A stretch of 64,000 bases of DNA from an uncultured Rubripirellula sp. GTDB taxonomy: Bacteria > Planctomycetota > Planctomycetia > Pirellulales > Pirellulaceae. Made by a program: the position numbers and the translations under genes. The DNA lies in assembly GCA_938075415.1 (NCBI GenBank), contig CALJHC010000003.1, positions 1 through 64,000 on the forward strand, read 5' to 3'. Shown here in pieces: positions 38,842 to 47,308 of this stretch; position 1 is the stretch's first letter, and each line of letters opens with the position of its first letter. The notes under the pieces were generated by a model. The model did not search any database. It saw nothing but the letters and a program-made list of their open reading frames with translations, and was not told the DNA's origin.

Positions 38842-40302
38842 CTAATCCCGCGTCACCGCCGACGAGCGAAGACGTTCCAACTCCGCCGTTAATGCCTTCA
38901 CACGGGATGGCTCCTTCAAGTAAAGGTTGCGACTCTCAGAGGGGTCGGAGGCTAAGTGATACAACTGCCCTGCCGGACCATTGGGTGCTGCCGCGACTCG
39001 TCGTGGCTTGGAAAAGCCACCCGAACCAAGACCTGTGATCAATTTCCACTCGCCAACCCTCACCGTCCACAAACCGCTACCAGTCTGCATTACCAGGGAT
39101 TTGCGTCCCGCCGTTTCAGCGCTGGAGCGTTTTTGTCTTTTTAACAAGGTTGGCAAAAAGCTGAAACTATCAGGACCGGCATGATCCGGCAAAGTGATCT
39201 TCAACAGATCAGCCAATGTCGCAAGAACATCGGTAAAACAAACCAATTGGTCATTCATGGCCCCTGCTTCAATACGTCCCGGCCATCTGGCGAGAAAAGG
39301 CATTCGGTGACCTCCCTCCCAAGCATCGGCCTTCATACCGCGCAAACCAGCAGTGCTATCGTGTCCAAAGCGTTCTCGATCCTCCGCATACCAAACCGGC
39401 CCATTATCAGAGGTCACCAAGACAAGTGTATCTTCGGCAAACCCGCGATCTTTGAGGGTATCAAGAACACGGCCAATCATCGCATCAACCATCACAGTGA
39501 AGTCGCCATACAAGCCCGCATCACTGGTTCCAACAAACTGTTCGCTCGGCAACCATGGCGTATGCGGTGAAGGATAAGCCAGATACAGAAAGAAGGGATT
39601 GGTTGACTTGGTTTCAGCATGGCGGTCGATGACTGAAATCGCTTCATCGGTAAAACGAGGCAAGACGTCAGCAAGATTCAAATCAGGCGAGATGCCGCCC
39701 GCCCGCCAGAACTTGCCCTGAATCGGTGACCATCCCTCCGAATGGTTTTCCTCGATCTTATTCGTGGGAGGCTCAACGGCTCGACCATTGCGAATGTAAA
39801 AGTAGGGTGGAATATCGGTTGATGCACGGATCCCAAAGAACGAGTCAAATCCACGATCAACCGGACCACCGGGTAAGGGAGCGTCATATCCGTTTTCATC
39901 AAAACCAAGGTGCCACTTGCCCACCATCGATGTCGAATAACCAGCTGATTGCAACATAGATGCAATCGTGATCCGACTGGCATCAATGACTGACTTGCGA
40001 GGCCACTGTCCAATATTAGCCCGAAAAGGGTAACGTCCTGTCAGCAATCCATAACGCGACAAATGACATAGCGGGCCTGGAGAATGCGCATCAGAGAAAC
40101 GCATACCCTCGCGAGCGAGAGAGTTCAAATGCGGCGTTGGTATTTTTGACTCAGGGTTGTAGCAACCGGGATCACCATAACCCATGTCATCAACCATGAT
40201 GAGCAAAACATTTGGCATCTCAGTCGTTTGTGCGTTACCAGCATTTCCAAAGCACGCCAAAACCAGCAAAAACCTGGCGGTCAAATAAATCAAACGTGAC
40301 AT
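38842..40302 (-). CDS. Secreted sulfatase (arylsulfatase family) with a variant active-site motif
   Basis: A 486-residue exported sulfatase. A signal peptide (about 1-24, ending NAQ) is followed by metal-ligand motif NVLLIMVDDMGYGDPGC (31-47). Next is the formylglycine site LCHLSRYGLLTGRYP (78-92) with the modified residue as Cys79. The usual consensus is C-x-P-S-R; here the third position is Leu, not Pro. Later landmarks are MVGKWHLGFD (~126) and VLVTSDNGPVWYAEDRERFGH (split, ~295-315). Sulfatases cleave sulfate esters from marine polysaccharides and are very numerous in Pirellulaceae. Its substrate is not evident. It stands alone on this strand. Confidence 0.92.
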   Translation of the reverse strand: MSRLIYLTARFLLVLACFGNAGNAQTTEMPNVLLIMVDDMGYGDPGCYNPESKIPTPHLNSLAREGMRFSDAHSPGPLCHLSRYGLLTGRYPFRANIGQWPRKSVIDASRITIASMLQSAGYSTSMVGKWHLGFDENGYDAPLPGGPVDRGFDSFFGIRASTDIPPYFYIRNGRAVEPPTNKIEENHSEGWSPIQGKFWRAGGISPDLNLADVLPRFTDEAISVIDRHAETKSTNPFFLYLAYPSPHTPWLPSEQFVGTSDAGLYGDFTVMVDAMIGRVLDTLKDRGFAEDTLVLVTSDNGPVWYAEDRERFGHDSTAGLRGMKADAWEGGHRMPFLARWPGRIEAGAMNDQLVCFTDVLATLADLLKITLPDHAGPDSFSFLPTLLKRQKRSSAETAGRKSLVMQTGSGLWTVRVGEWKLITGLGSGGFSKPRRVAAAPNGPAGQLYHLASDPSESRNLYLKEPSRVKALTAELERLRSSAVTRD

Positions 40303-40773
40303 CAGTGAGACTCACTTCTTTGGAAAGAAACAACTGCAATCAGACGAACAATGCAGCAGGCACTATATCGTAAACGATCGGGGTTGTGAGCAACCAGAAA
40401 TGATGGAGGGTGTTCCGAATCAGGATCGGAAGTAATCGTGGTACGCAAACACCTTCAAACGGAGATATAAAATTCCTTCGACAGCGAGACCAACATCAAG
40501 AAATTCATCTTCGTCAAAAGAAGATGCGAGCCGGTAAAGATCCACATCAAGCAATAGTCGTTGCAACGAATGGAACAGAATTTCGATCGTGCCCAACAGC
40601 AAAAAACATCATCGTCGCAACTTGAGGTCACCAGCAAATTCACGCTTGAAGGGATTGAACCTCGCCACCTATTCGCTGACTTTGATGGAAATTGTTAACG
40701 GGAACCGAGGTCAAACATTCCGGCTCGTTACAGGTTTACCGATTACTCAATCAACATCACTGCTCAATCACCA
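40303..40773. other. Intergenic stretch, no gene
   Basis: About 470 bases between the sulfatase start and the glnE stop (both minus strand). Short frames on both strands lack domains. AGTGAG-A-CTCACT (40304-40316) is a small palindrome touching the sulfatase start. CATCACTGCTCA is repeated 17 bp apart near 40755-40783, duplicating the last codons of glnE. Confidence 0.5.
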
Positions 40774-43700
40774 TCACTGCTCAGAAGGAGCCTCGATGGC
40801 TAGCCGATCAAAGATCTGTTCGAAAATCTCTCGGTTTCGTTTTCTCGCTGTGTCACATTTCTCGACCACTCTTTCAGCTGCATCTTCGTTCATGAGGAAT
40901 GCCAGAAGTTTCATCTTATCCGATTCTTCAGGTAATTCATGGCGGGCGACCGTATTCATTAATCGAAGATTCCCCTCAACACTTCGAAGAAATCGATAAC
41001 TCTCAATCAGTTCATTCGCGTGTGCCTTGGATAGACAGTCAGCTTTTGCGAGCGATTGCAAAGTCAACGTCGTACCGAATGGCCTCACCTCTGCCGCAAT
41101 GGCTGAGTGGCGAAGCGTGAGTGCTTGAGCGACGAATTCCACATCAACGGTTCCTCCAACTCCGCGTTTAAGATTACCAGGCTTTGCAGTTTTCTCCATG
41201 CGATAACGCATGTCCCGAATCTGCTCAGCCATGCAAAGCTCCCAATGAATCCCTTCTAAAATCTCCGAAATCTGAGAGTCGAGGCGTTTCCTGAGTGGGT
41301 GTGATCCGGAAATTGCCCGCGCCTTGCATAAAGCCATGCACTGCCAAAGTGGTGCATCATTGTTCCGAAAACGATCGAGGAAGGCGTCGAGCTGCATTGC
41401 CCACAATCCCTCCTCACCGGAATCTCGTAAGCGAGAATCCAATTCATAGAGACGCGGCAAGCGACTTGAATCGTTGACACGATCGAGAACACGACGGGTC
41501 ATTTGGTTGAAGAACTGCTGATTCGTCAGTGTTGTTCGATGACCACCAGGACGACGCTTGGTCTCACCTTCGGAAGTGTAAAGAAAAACAGCATCCAGAT
41601 CACTGTGATAGTTTGGCTCACGTCCACCCAATTTACCCAGAGCCAATGTTAACAACTCCGATCGGTCCCCGTCTTGATTAACAGGGTCGCCGTATTGCAC
41701 GGCCAGCCCTTCCTGCTCGTACTCAACCACTCTCCGCAGGCACGACTCAGCCGTATCACCGATAGCCTGATGAATTGCCTCCAAAGACTCCTTGCCAAGA
41801 ATATCACGTACACCAATCATCAGGTGGGCGCTACTTTTAAAGCTGTGCAGGATCATTTCAATTTCAACCGCGCCGCGGCACAAATCGATCGAGTGAGCAT
41901 CAAGCCGCAGCGTCGACGGCAACCGATTCATCAACAATGAGTCAATCAATTCATCGATCATTCCCGGACTGTTAGTCAGGATCCCCGACAGATAGGGAGT
42001 GGCAGCACACAGCCGCACCATGAGTTCCATCGTCGGTTGGCTGCTGGCCATTAACTCCCACAATGTTGCTTTTGCTCCCAACGAATCGGTCACTCTCACC
42101 AAAGAAGAAAGAGTCTCATCGGGGTTGGGGGTTCTGGATATCGCACTGAGCAGGGCAGGTGAGATCGACGCGAAGAAATGGTGGCACCGATGAGGAGATA
42201 AGAACGAAACATTCTCAGAACTAAGCGAAAGTAGATCCTGCATCATTTTCTTGGGATCACTCAAATTGTGCCTGCTTGCAGTACTGTCCACCAGTTCGGG
42301 GTCGGGTTCCGGATCAAGCAATAACTCAGTTTCGATCGCGACTTCCTTTGCTTTCCCCGGAGCATCGAGCATTAAATGGTTGATCACCCGCCGACTTTTC
42401 TCGAAAGTCTCAGTCAACAAGGATTCAAAACGCTGCAGATCTCCAACACAGCCCTCAGAAGCACGAATGCCGAGGTACCAGGCCAAACGTCCTTGGGAAT
42501 CCTCCTGATCCGGGAGCATGTTGCCTGATCGCTCAAACATCAACGCGATCTGATGCTGAAGTCGACCAAGCCGAGCATAATTTTCTGCCAGCAACGTCGA
42601 TTCATGATGTGTCAAGCAACCGGCACGCTGAAGTGCCGCAATGGCTTCATAGGTATTGCACTGCCGGACATCGGCCAGTGTTCCACCATGCAATAATTGC
42701 AAAAACTGCACCGTCAACTCGATGTCGTGCCTACCTCCGGGTGTATTCCTTAAGTCCTTGGAAAATGCTGCTGCTTGCTCGGCACGTTTCTCTAACTTGC
42801 GTCGAATGGCACGTGTCTCGCTTAGTTCAACACGACTCATGAATTGTTGATAAACCCATGGTTCCAAACGTGAAAGCAACGCTTTCCCAAGATCGCTCGA
42901 CCCTGCCACAACTCGAGATTTGACAAAACTCAGGCGTTGCCACGTTCTACCCGCCGTTTCGTAGATCCGAATCGCTTCGCGGAAGCTACAGATATGGACG
43001 CCCACCTCAGAACGCGGCCCCTCTCGAAGATCGACATCTAATCCAGAGGTCCTAGTTCGATCACCTCTTAACAACTCAACTAGTTCGCTGATTAGCGTGT
43101 TGTAAAAGTCGCGATGCCAAACGTTGTTGTTGTCGATCGAATCATAAATAAAAACAATCTTCAGCGGTGAGTTGTAACCCATCTCTCGACCACCGAGGTT
43201 CCCCAAACCAATGACTGATATCTCCGCGACACTTCCGTCTGGTCGCTGCGGCTCTCCTCGCCGCTGAACTAAGCGTTTCATGACGAAACTTAAAGCAACC
43301 TCAATCAGTGCATCCGCAACATCAGCTAGAAATGCGCCTACTTTCTCAGGTGATAGCCCCAAAACAAATTCGGCATAAGCAACCCTGGTGGATTCTCGGA
43401 CAAAAAAACGATGAAGAAGAGTCGAAGCACGACTGAATTGCTCCACGTCCATCAGAGAATTCGCTAACTCGTCGATCAAATCATTCCGATTGGACGGTAC
43501 TCCCTTCGTTTCCAGAATCCAATCGAACATTGTTGGATCGGCACTGAGACGATTTGCAAGAATCTCACTCATCCCCATCAAACTCAACAACGCACCAAGT
43601 GTTTCATCATCAACCGTAAAACGTCGCAGCCAATCCTCTGGAAACTCACTCGCATCCAGGAATCGAATTAGGTTCCCGAGAGATTGATCTGGGCTCCGCT

Positions 43701-43878
43701 CAGACTTCAATTGTTCCGACAGGCGATGCCCAAACTCAGACCGCTCGTCTTTAGATAGTTGAAATGACTGAATCCTTGCTGCAATGGAGATGGATTGCTG
43801 CGGATCAGTCCAGCTCACGCCTTGCATCCACGGAATATCATCAACTGAATTATTTTGCATCGCAGAGGTGGAATCCAT
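40774..43878 (-). CDS. glnE: GlnE, glutamine synthetase adenylyltransferase
   Basis: A 1034-residue GlnE-type protein, which adds AMP to glutamine synthetase (C-terminal half) and removes it (N-terminal half). Both nucleotidyltransferase folds are visible. The C-terminal one has GKLGGREPNYHSDLDAVFLY (~743-762) with the catalytic D-x-D intact. The N-terminal one has GLGNLGGREMGYNSPLKIVF (~223-242). There the S-D-I-D expected in the deadenylylase site reads S-P-L-K, so both acidic metal ligands are gone. The linker domain GHRLSEQLK and the helical RxxGR regions otherwise look complete, and length is close to normal (~950 in E. coli). Predicted result: adenylylation only. No glnA or glnB is in the window. 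Confidence 0.92.
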   Translation of the reverse strand: MDSTSAMQNNSVDDIPWMQGVSWTDPQQSISIAARIQSFQLSKDERSEFGHRLSEQLKSERSPDQSLGNLIRFLDASEFPEDWLRRFTVDDETLGALLSLMGMSEILANRLSADPTMFDWILETKGVPSNRNDLIDELANSLMDVEQFSRASTLLHRFFVRESTRVAYAEFVLGLSPEKVGAFLADVADALIEVALSFVMKRLVQRRGEPQRPDGSVAEISVIGLGNLGGREMGYNSPLKIVFIYDSIDNNNVWHRDFYNTLISELVELLRGDRTRTSGLDVDLREGPRSEVGVHICSFREAIRIYETAGRTWQRLSFVKSRVVAGSSDLGKALLSRLEPWVYQQFMSRVELSETRAIRRKLEKRAEQAAAFSKDLRNTPGGRHDIELTVQFLQLLHGGTLADVRQCNTYEAIAALQRAGCLTHHESTLLAENYARLGRLQHQIALMFERSGNMLPDQEDSQGRLAWYLGIRASEGCVGDLQRFESLLTETFEKSRRVINHLMLDAPGKAKEVAIETELLLDPEPDPELVDSTASRHNLSDPKKMMQDLLSLSSENVSFLSPHRCHHFFASISPALLSAISRTPNPDETLSSLVRVTDSLGAKATLWELMASSQPTMELMVRLCAATPYLSGILTNSPGMIDELIDSLLMNRLPSTLRLDAHSIDLCRGAVEIEMILHSFKSSAHLMIGVRDILGKESLEAIHQAIGDTAESCLRRVVEYEQEGLAVQYGDPVNQDGDRSELLTLALGKLGGREPNYHSDLDAVFLYTSEGETKRRPGGHRTTLTNQQFFNQMTRRVLDRVNDSSRLPRLYELDSRLRDSGEEGLWAMQLDAFLDRFRNNDAPLWQCMALCKARAISGSHPLRKRLDSQISEILEGIHWELCMAEQIRDMRYRMEKTAKPGNLKRGVGGTVDVEFVAQALTLRHSAIAAEVRPFGTTLTLQSLAKADCLSKAHANELIESYRFLRSVEGNLRLMNTVARHELPEESDKMKLLAFLMNEDAAERVVEKCDTARKRNREIFEQIFDRLAIEAPSEQ

Positions 43879-44540
43879 GGAAGGTTAGATCGTTTGGATG
43901 TCAGGAAACTTTGCTCGGAGGTCAAAAGTTTAATCTTTCAACAAGTCTCTGTATCAAGCGAATTCAAGTCAACAATTTCCGGACATTCAATTTGACGGAA
44001 TTTTGGTTTGATGAGAATTGAGAGGACCAACCCTTCCCACCCCTGGGGTGTGCGTGATCCGTTGATTGCAAGCCAAAACATCCATCGGGACCGGATCGTC
44101 AGCAATTCAGGTCACAGATCGATGGCGAAGCCTCGATTTCGTCCAAGCGGGTAACGATATACCGCCTGAACCACTCATTCAATCGAAACAAAAAGACTTC
44201 TCCGGCGATTGAAGACACCGCTTCCTGGACCGGGAAAACCGTCAAGCTAGCCGGAAAAGAAGGGCGATTCACGCTCCGATTCTCGCTGCCTGAACACGGG
44301 CTCCATCGCCAGTAGATCGTAACTTTAGTGTAAATCCGAGACCCAATATCGTGTAGAGCGCAGATCGTAACCTAGGGTTTCCACGGAGAGTTTGATCGAT
44401 CAAAAACTGTCGACTTTCCGAGATTCATCAACTCGACACACGTCGAGTTTTCGCATCATTCGATGTGGTGATTCGTCAACGTTCGGGGGAACGCCATTCA
44501 ATAAACAATTCACGCAAACCATTCTGCAGTAACGACTTCC
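43879..44540. other. Spacer between glnE and the sigma factor gene
   Basis: About 660 bases, the divergent control region for glnE (-) and the sigma factor (+). It holds a perfect palindrome at 44391-44404. A 85-codon open plus-strand frame (44058-44315) without an ATG reads ...TASWTGKTVKLAGKEGRFTLRFSLPEHGLH..., which resembles the tail of a beta-rich enzyme and may be a gene remnant; this is weak. Confidence 0.4.
44391..44404. promoter_or_regulatory. 14-bp perfect palindrome upstream of the sigma factor gene
   Basis: TTTGATCGATCAAA reads the same on both strands and lies 137 bp before the sigma factor ATG. It could be an operator for a dimeric regulator. It resembles an FNR box half-site pair, but with a 2-bp instead of 4-bp centre, so FNR/CRP binding is not supported. 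Confidence 0.35.
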
Positions 44541-46217
44541 ATGATCTCGACCCCCTCCCATATTCATTCTGGCACCCCACATGCTCTGTCATCCCCTGAT
44601 CAGGTGGATCGATTCGCAACGGGTGTCAAGGACCAGTCGATGGAAAAGAAAGTGAACCGGCGTAGTCTTCAGGATGATGCCTTTGATGCCGAAGAATCGA
44701 TCTCTCGGCGAAGCCGCGTGATGGGGCAAAATTTTTCGGACCAAATGGAAGAAGATCTGCTCAGCGATGGCGATAAAACGCCGCAACGAGACGACGCCAA
44801 CAGCGACCCGTCCGAAGATCCAGTGCGAATGTACCTGATGCAAATGGGGCAAATCCCCTTGCTCACTCGCGATCAAGAAATTGCGGCCGCTCAGCAGATC
44901 GAGTGCACTCGTGACCGCTATCGTCACTGGATGCTCGCCACCGACTTCATGCTTCAAGGCGCTTTAAAACTGCTGGAACAGGTTCGGGACAAGAAACTTC
45001 GTTTGGATCGAACGATTGAAGTCAGTGTCACCAATGCCTCGGAAAAAAAAGCGATCATGCAGAGGATCGTTCCGAATTGCATCACCCTGCATCACTTGCT
45101 GCGTCTGAACAAAGCCGACTACATGGTCGCCATCAACAAACGCCTTCCAATGCGTCAACGAAGGGCGGCATGGAAGAACTTGGTCATTCGTCGCAATAAA
45201 GCTGTTCGACTTGTTGAAGAGATGAATCTTCGAACAGGCAAGCTACAGCCTCTATTCGAAAAACTGCGACGAATCTCAACGCAGATGCAAAGCATTCAAG
45301 CCCAACTCGATCGCTCCACCGGGCAACCAACACTCTCAGGCCAAAATCTTGATGAACTGAAATCTGATTTGAACCAATTAATGTGTTCAACCTACGAATC
45401 ACCTGTAACTCTGAAAAAGAGAATTTACCGATGTGATTCCTACCGCGACGACTATGACGCCGCAAAGCGAATTCTCTCAGCAGGTAATTTGCGATTGGTT
45501 GTTTCCATCGCAAAGAAATACCGAAACCGCGGGCTGTCGTTCCTTGATCTCATTCAGGAGGGCAACACCGGACTGATGCGAGCAGTGGATAAATTCGAAT
45601 ACGCACGCGGCTATAAATTTAGCACCTACGCGACGTGGTGGATTCGCCAAGCAATCACACGAGCCATTGCGGACCAGAGTCGAACGATTCGTGTTCCCGT
45701 TCACATGATCGACACGATGAACAAGATTCGTCAGATCACTCGCGACCTGGTTCAGGAGATTGGCCGTGAGCCCACCGCCGAGGAGGTCTGCGCCCGGAGT
45801 GGACTCTCGATTGACGACACCCGAGTCATTCTGAAGATGAGTCGACAACCGCTCTCACTTGACCAGCCCATTGGCGATCACGAAGAAAGCGTCTTCGGAG
45901 AGTTCTTGGAAGATTATCGCGACGATGATCCGTTGGTCGAGACCAATCGTGCTGCGTTAAAAACGCAGATTGAGTATGCGATGGAATCACTGAATTATCG
46001 TGAACGAGAAATCCTGCGGTTACGATACGGACTGGCCGATGGCTATACCTACACACTCGAAGAAGTGGGCAGGATTTTCCAAGTCACCCGAGAAAGAGTT
46101 CGTCAGATTGAAAGCAAGGCTGTTCGAAAACTTCAACAACCTTATCGAGCGAAATCGCTTGTTAGTTTTCTGGATGGTGCAGAACTGTCAATCCTTGATG
46201 CAATTGACGCCCTGTAA
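44541..46217 (+). CDS. rpoD: RpoD-type (primary family) sigma factor
   Basis: A 558-residue sigma-70 protein. After ~95 variable residues comes region 1.2 ([21 protein letters not shown], split, ~92-112). A long non-conserved region follows (~125-300). Region 2 includes [28 protein letters not shown] (split, ~317-344) and [19 protein letters not shown] (~355), the -10 recognition and melting segment. Region 4 ends in [23 protein letters not shown] (split, ~508-530), the -35 helix-turn-helix. Region 1.1 of E. coli RpoD is missing. The protein is of the primary type by regions 2.3-2.4, but planctomycetes can carry several, so housekeeping status is inferred. ATG 44541 is used; an ATG at 44640 is an alternative. 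Confidence 0.9.
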   Translation: MISTPSHIHSGTPHALSSPDQVDRFATGVKDQSMEKKVNRRSLQDDAFDAEESISRRSRVMGQNFSDQMEEDLLSDGDKTPQRDDANSDPSEDPVRMYLMQMGQIPLLTRDQEIAAAQQIECTRDRYRHWMLATDFMLQGALKLLEQVRDKKLRLDRTIEVSVTNASEKKAIMQRIVPNCITLHHLLRLNKADYMVAINKRLPMRQRRAAWKNLVIRRNKAVRLVEEMNLRTGKLQPLFEKLRRISTQMQSIQAQLDRSTGQPTLSGQNLDELKSDLNQLMCSTYESPVTLKKRIYRCDSYRDDYDAAKRILSAGNLRLVVSIAKKYRNRGLSFLDLIQEGNTGLMRAVDKFEYARGYKFSTYATWWIRQAITRAIADQSRTIRVPVHMIDTMNKIRQITRDLVQEIGREPTAEEVCARSGLSIDDTRVILKMSRQPLSLDQPIGDHEESVFGEFLEDYRDDDPLVETNRAALKTQIEYAMESLNYREREILRLRYGLADGYTYTLEEVGRIFQVTRERVRQIESKAVRKLQQPYRAKSLVSFLDGAELSILDAIDAL

Positions 46218-46224
46218 CCAACCG

Positions 46225-46240
46225 GCAATCAGCTGATTGC
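46225..46240. terminator. 16-bp palindrome between convergent genes
   Basis: GCAATCAGCTGATTGC is a perfect palindrome (46225-46240) in the 28-bp gap between the sigma factor (+) and the methyltransferase (-). It could form a short hairpin in both transcripts; there is no T-run. Confidence 0.35.
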
Positions 46241-46245
46241 TTCTA

Positions 46246-47058
46246 TCAAGGGCGACAGCGTTTGACCAGCTCGTAAAGGCACAAACCCGTTGCGACAGAG
46301 ACGTTTAAACTGTCGGTCCCCAATTCCATCGGAATGGTGACATGTTCCGTTGCAATGTTCTCCAAAGCGGGATCAAGTCCAGTCGCCTCATTTCCCATCA
46401 GTAAAACCACGGGGCGTCCATCTGGCTTCCAAGAGTCGAGCGGAATTGCATCGTCGGATAGGGTTGCCGCAACCATTCGAACCGTCCCATCACTGGCAAG
46501 TTCCCCAAGCTCCTGAACCGGACGACCCAAGTGATACAGACGCTGCTTCAGCACATTTGCCATGCTGACCCTAATGGTTCGTCGTGCGAATGGATCAGCG
46601 GTACCCGGTTCGACCAGCACATCTTGGATCCCCATGGCCGCCGCGGTCCGCAGCATACTCCCCAGATTCTCTCGTTCACGAATCCCCAGTGCCCCAAGCA
46701 CAATGGGATGAGTCATTCGAGACCAATCTAAATCTGCCAACTGAAGAAAATTGGGCCGCGTACCGCAGGCGAGTAACCCCCGATGAAACTCGTATCCAAC
46801 AAGCTCACTTATCTGGGACTTGGGTAACACATAGATGGGTACCTGTTCATCCGCCCAGTTGGCAACTTCCTTTTCGCTGCCCTGCTGAACCAAGACGGAA
46901 TGGACGTCAAGATCGCTAGCAAGCAACCGCTGAACACAAAGCCGTCCCTCGACGACAAACCAACGGGTACCCGACGGTGCCTTGGAATTCCAACGCAAAT
47001 CGGCATAGCAAGCTAATCGCGAGTCACCGGCGTCATCCAATCGGTGAACCATCTCCAC
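46246..47058 (-). CDS. TrmH/SpoU-family RNA 2'-O-methyltransferase
   Basis: A 270-residue SPOUT-fold methyltransferase with all three family motifs: GIRERENLGSMLRTAAAMG (~123-141), VVLLMGNEATGLDP (~217-230) and IPMELGTDSLNVSVATGLCLYEL (split, ~241-263), which form the knotted SAM site. An N-terminal substrate-binding region precedes it (~1-95). It should methylate ribose in rRNA or tRNA; the exact target is not deducible. The start is GTG with GAAGG five bases upstream; the ATG two codons later (47052) is also possible. It converges with the sigma factor gene. Confidence 0.9.
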   Translation of the reverse strand: MEMVHRLDDAGDSRLACYADLRWNSKAPSGTRWFVVEGRLCVQRLLASDLDVHSVLVQQGSEKEVANWADEQVPIYVLPKSQISELVGYEFHRGLLACGTRPNFLQLADLDWSRMTHPIVLGALGIRERENLGSMLRTAAAMGIQDVLVEPGTADPFARRTIRVSMANVLKQRLYHLGRPVQELGELASDGTVRMVAATLSDDAIPLDSWKPDGRPVVLLMGNEATGLDPALENIATEHVTIPMELGTDSLNVSVATGLCLYELVKRCRP

Positions 47059-47308
47059 AGCAACCTTCAGTAATTTAAAACCACATGATTGGGTAACAGA
47101 ATGCCGGCGATTCGCATAAGGCTCGATGAGCTTGTCAACGATCGGTTACACGCTTCGAAGCAGAGAAATCTGGCCGCTTAATCTTTACCTTGATTGTCTT
47201 AAAAAGCTGAGCCTTTCTAAATCATGGCTCCTTATCAAAAGGACGCGACGCTGTCGAAGGCAACGTCTTCCAAGCCGAATCACCAGTCGGATAAGGCTTT
47301 GCGTTGAA

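Noticed and set aside
44391-44404. FNR/CRP box
   Set aside because: Half-sites TTGAT/ATCAA are present but the centre is 2 bp, not 4 bp.
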